From Bacteroidota bacterium (lineage in GTDB: Bacteria > Bacteroidota > Bacteroidia > JABEUT01): 53,914 nucleotides of DNA. The notes under the pieces are model-generated. The model searched no databases and was not told the origin of the DNA. It saw only the letters and a list, made by a program, of their open reading frames with translations. The stretch lies in NCBI GenBank assembly GCA_021823405.1, contig JAKAOA010000004.1:1-53914 (forward strand). The letters run 5' to 3'. Shown in pieces: positions 52,492 to 53,914 of the stretch. Position 1 is the first letter of the stretch. Each line of letters starts with the position of its first letter. Both the position numbers and the translations under genes were made by a program.

Positions 52492-53909
52492 ATTTTACCG
52501 GGGTTAAGTATGCCATTCGGGTCAAATACCGATTTAATCTGTTTCTGGATGGAGCGTGTGATGTCAGGGAAGACAACATCCATATATTCTTTTTGCACCC
52601 AACCTATACCGTGCTCGCCTGAAATTGTTCCGCCAAGTATATGACATAGTTTGAAAATTTCACGTATTGAATATTTAATTTTATTATTCCAATCTTCGTC
52701 ACTCACGCCTGTTTTAATAATATTAACATGCAGGTTGCCGTCGCCGGCATGTCCATAGCATACGGAATGGAATCCATGTTTTCTGCCTAATTCTTTTACT
52801 CCGGCAAGTAATTTAGGTAGTTCGGCGCGCGGTACCACAGTATCTTCTTCCTTGTAAACGGAATGCGATTTTACCACTTCACCGATACTTCTTCGCATCT
52901 TCCAGATGGAGTTTTTCTGTTCGGTAGTATCGGCAAACAGCGTTTCGCCTATTTTGAAATTTGCCAGCGTCTCCGTTATCTTTTCGCAGTCCTTAATAAG
53001 CGTATCGCGGTCGTTGCCATCCACTTCAATTAGCAAATGAGCTGCTGTTTCGTTTTTTGCGCTAATCTCCAGCAGTTGGCGGCTTACCGTTGATGTATCC
53101 ATATACTTCAATGCCCATTCTATTGCATCTTTTTCCATGAATTCAAGAGCAGAAGGGATTATGCCGGCGCGGAATATCGCGGTTACCGCCTCACATGCCT
53201 CTATTGCCGAGTAAAAGGGGACGAGCATAAGCATATCATACATTGGCAAAGGAAGAAGACGAAAAATAATCTTGGTGATAATACCTAACGTACCTTCGCT
53301 TCCTGTCATTAGTTGCGTAAGGTTATATCCGGTCGAATTTTTTAGCACGTTTGCTCCGGTCTGGATAATCTCGCCGGTAGGCAATACAACTTCCAAATTT
53401 AGCACATAGTCCTTCGTTACACCGTATTTTACAGCTTTTGGACCTCCAGAGTTTTCAGCAATGTTCCCTCCGAGGAAACAACTCCCTCGGCTTGCCGGAT
53501 CTGGCGGATAGAATAGTCCTTTTAGAGCGGCGGCATCACGAAACACCTGATTTATAACGCCCGGTTCCACAGTCGCTTGCAAGTTCCTTTCGTCTATGCT
53601 GATTATTTTATTAAATCTTTCCATCGATATAAGGATACCGCCATATACAGGTAAAGCTCCGCCGCTTAAGCCGGTTCCTGCACCGCGCGGTGTGACTGGT
53701 ATTTTTTCAGCGTTACAAACTTTTAGTACAGCTGAAATTTCTTCCGGGACGCGTGGTTTTATTACAACGTGGGGCGGGAAATTGAGGTCCTCGGTTTCAT
53801 CATGTCCGTAATTACACAGTGTTTCTTTATCAGTAAACACAAATTCCCCGCCGACTATCTCCTTCAGCGAATCAACGATTGCAGATGTAACATGCCTGAA
53901 TTCCATCAT
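52482..53909 (-). CDS. FAD-linked oxidase, glycolate/D-lactate dehydrogenase GlcD type
   Basis: 475 residues visible (ATG at 53909 or 53906); only 5 bases remain before the window edge and no stop is seen, so the true start could lie further out. The PCMH-type FAD-binding domain shows PRGAGTGLSGGALPVYGGI, FYPPDPASRGSCFLGGNIAENSGG and GTLGIITKI; the FAD-oxidase C-terminal domain has CYGHAGDGNLHVNI and SGEHGIGWVQKEYM. It oxidises a 2-hydroxyacid such as glycolate or D-lactate. There is no GlcE/GlcF gene next to it in this window. Confidence 0.92.
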   Translation of the reverse strand: MMEFRHVTSAIVDSLKEIVGGEFVFTDKETLCNYGHDETEDLNFPPHVVIKPRVPEEISAVLKVCNAEKIPVTPRGAGTGLSGGALPVYGGILISMERFNKIISIDERNLQATVEPGVINQVFRDAAALKGLFYPPDPASRGSCFLGGNIAENSGGPKAVKYGVTKDYVLNLEVVLPTGEIIQTGANVLKNSTGYNLTQLMTGSEGTLGIITKIIFRLLPLPMYDMLMLVPFYSAIEACEAVTAIFRAGIIPSALEFMEKDAIEWALKYMDTSTVSRQLLEISAKNETAAHLLIEVDGNDRDTLIKDCEKITETLANFKIGETLFADTTEQKNSIWKMRRSIGEVVKSHSVYKEEDTVVPRAELPKLLAGVKELGRKHGFHSVCYGHAGDGNLHVNIIKTGVSDEDWNNKIKYSIREIFKLCHILGGTISGEHGIGWVQKEYMDVVFPDITRSIQKQIKSVFDPNGILNPGKIWT

Positions 53910-53914
53910 CTGAT

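Noticed and set aside
1-53914. CRISPR array or prophage
   Set aside because: No regularly spaced direct repeats with unique spacers were seen (the 64-bp array has nearly identical units), and no phage structural, integrase or transposase genes were recognised.

Overview
The window is a 54-kb chromosomal piece from a member of the Bacteroidota, most likely a free-living or environmental Sphingobacteriales/Chitinophagales-type lineage. The evidence is the type IX secretion (T9SS) component PorQ, secreted proteins ending in type A and type B T9SS sorting domains, Bacteroidota-type -7 promoter elements (TAnnTTTG) in front of tRNA genes and the sigma-factor gene, several short-leader genes without obvious Shine-Dalgarno sequences, and the porQ-cmk and ruvX-def-lipoprotein neighbourhoods. 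Base composition is moderate to AT-rich. I see no complete transposase, integrase, prophage, CRISPR array or rRNA operon.

Layout. 1-1.75 kb is a repeat-rich, gene-poor stretch: the first codons of a possible gene, a HEPN-domain gene that looks N-terminally short, a 64-bp tandem palindromic repeat, and a promoter-like leader before a doubtful short ORF. 1.8-7 kb holds a GT87-type glycosyltransferase, sucD, porQ, cmk and mdh (two TCA-cycle enzymes, one secretion component, one nucleotide kinase). After tRNA-Leu(UAG) come a cytochrome b561-like protein, a small membrane protein, an isoaspartyl peptidase, a methyltransferase, a DedA protein and a GT-B glycosyltransferase (7.2-12.4 kb). 12.6-20.3 kb carries an ECF sigma factor, an overlapping gene whose product has one inner-membrane helix followed by an outer-membrane-barrel-like domain, and two tandem large NIDO/Ig-like adhesin-like proteins with type B T9SS tails. 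20.3-23.1 kb is housekeeping: dapD, ruvX, def, a TPR-like lipoprotein and tRNA-Ala(GGC). 23.1-25.7 kb holds two type A T9SS cargo proteins. 25.9-28 kb is gmd-fcl, making GDP-L-fucose.

28.4-35.4 kb is a complete efflux cassette under a TetR repressor with a clear palindromic operator: TolC, HlyD-type lipoprotein, two ABC ATPases and two ABC-2 permeases. 35.4-40.1 kb is a surface-sugar operon on the minus strand: epimerase, DegT-type aminotransferase, epimerase, and a nucleotidyltransferase-PfkB kinase fusion in the reverse order of HldE. tRNA-Leu(CAA) is followed by a small accessory island (40.5-42.4 kb) with an orphan secreted protein, a small lipoprotein, a gene remnant and a second copy of the promoter-like leader. 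42.4-53.9 kb holds an NlpC/P60 lipoprotein, purL, a lipoprotein with two C-terminal membrane helices, a 1190-residue DUF748/AsmA-like protein with an internal duplication, and an overlapping operon of a GlcD-like FAD oxidase, a DUF502 protein and a GT39-type glycosyltransferase.

Taken together, the accessory content concerns the cell envelope: surface sugars, T9SS cargo, envelope-sensing transcription and efflux. I found no single fully convincing new system. The best candidates for follow-up are the sigma factor/inner-membrane-barrel pair, the reversed HldE-like fusion with its sugar operon, the two distant copies of one leader in front of unrelated short ORFs, and the tRNA-Leu-linked direct repeat around an orphan secreted protein. 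All functional statements come from reading translated sequence by eye; no database search was run.
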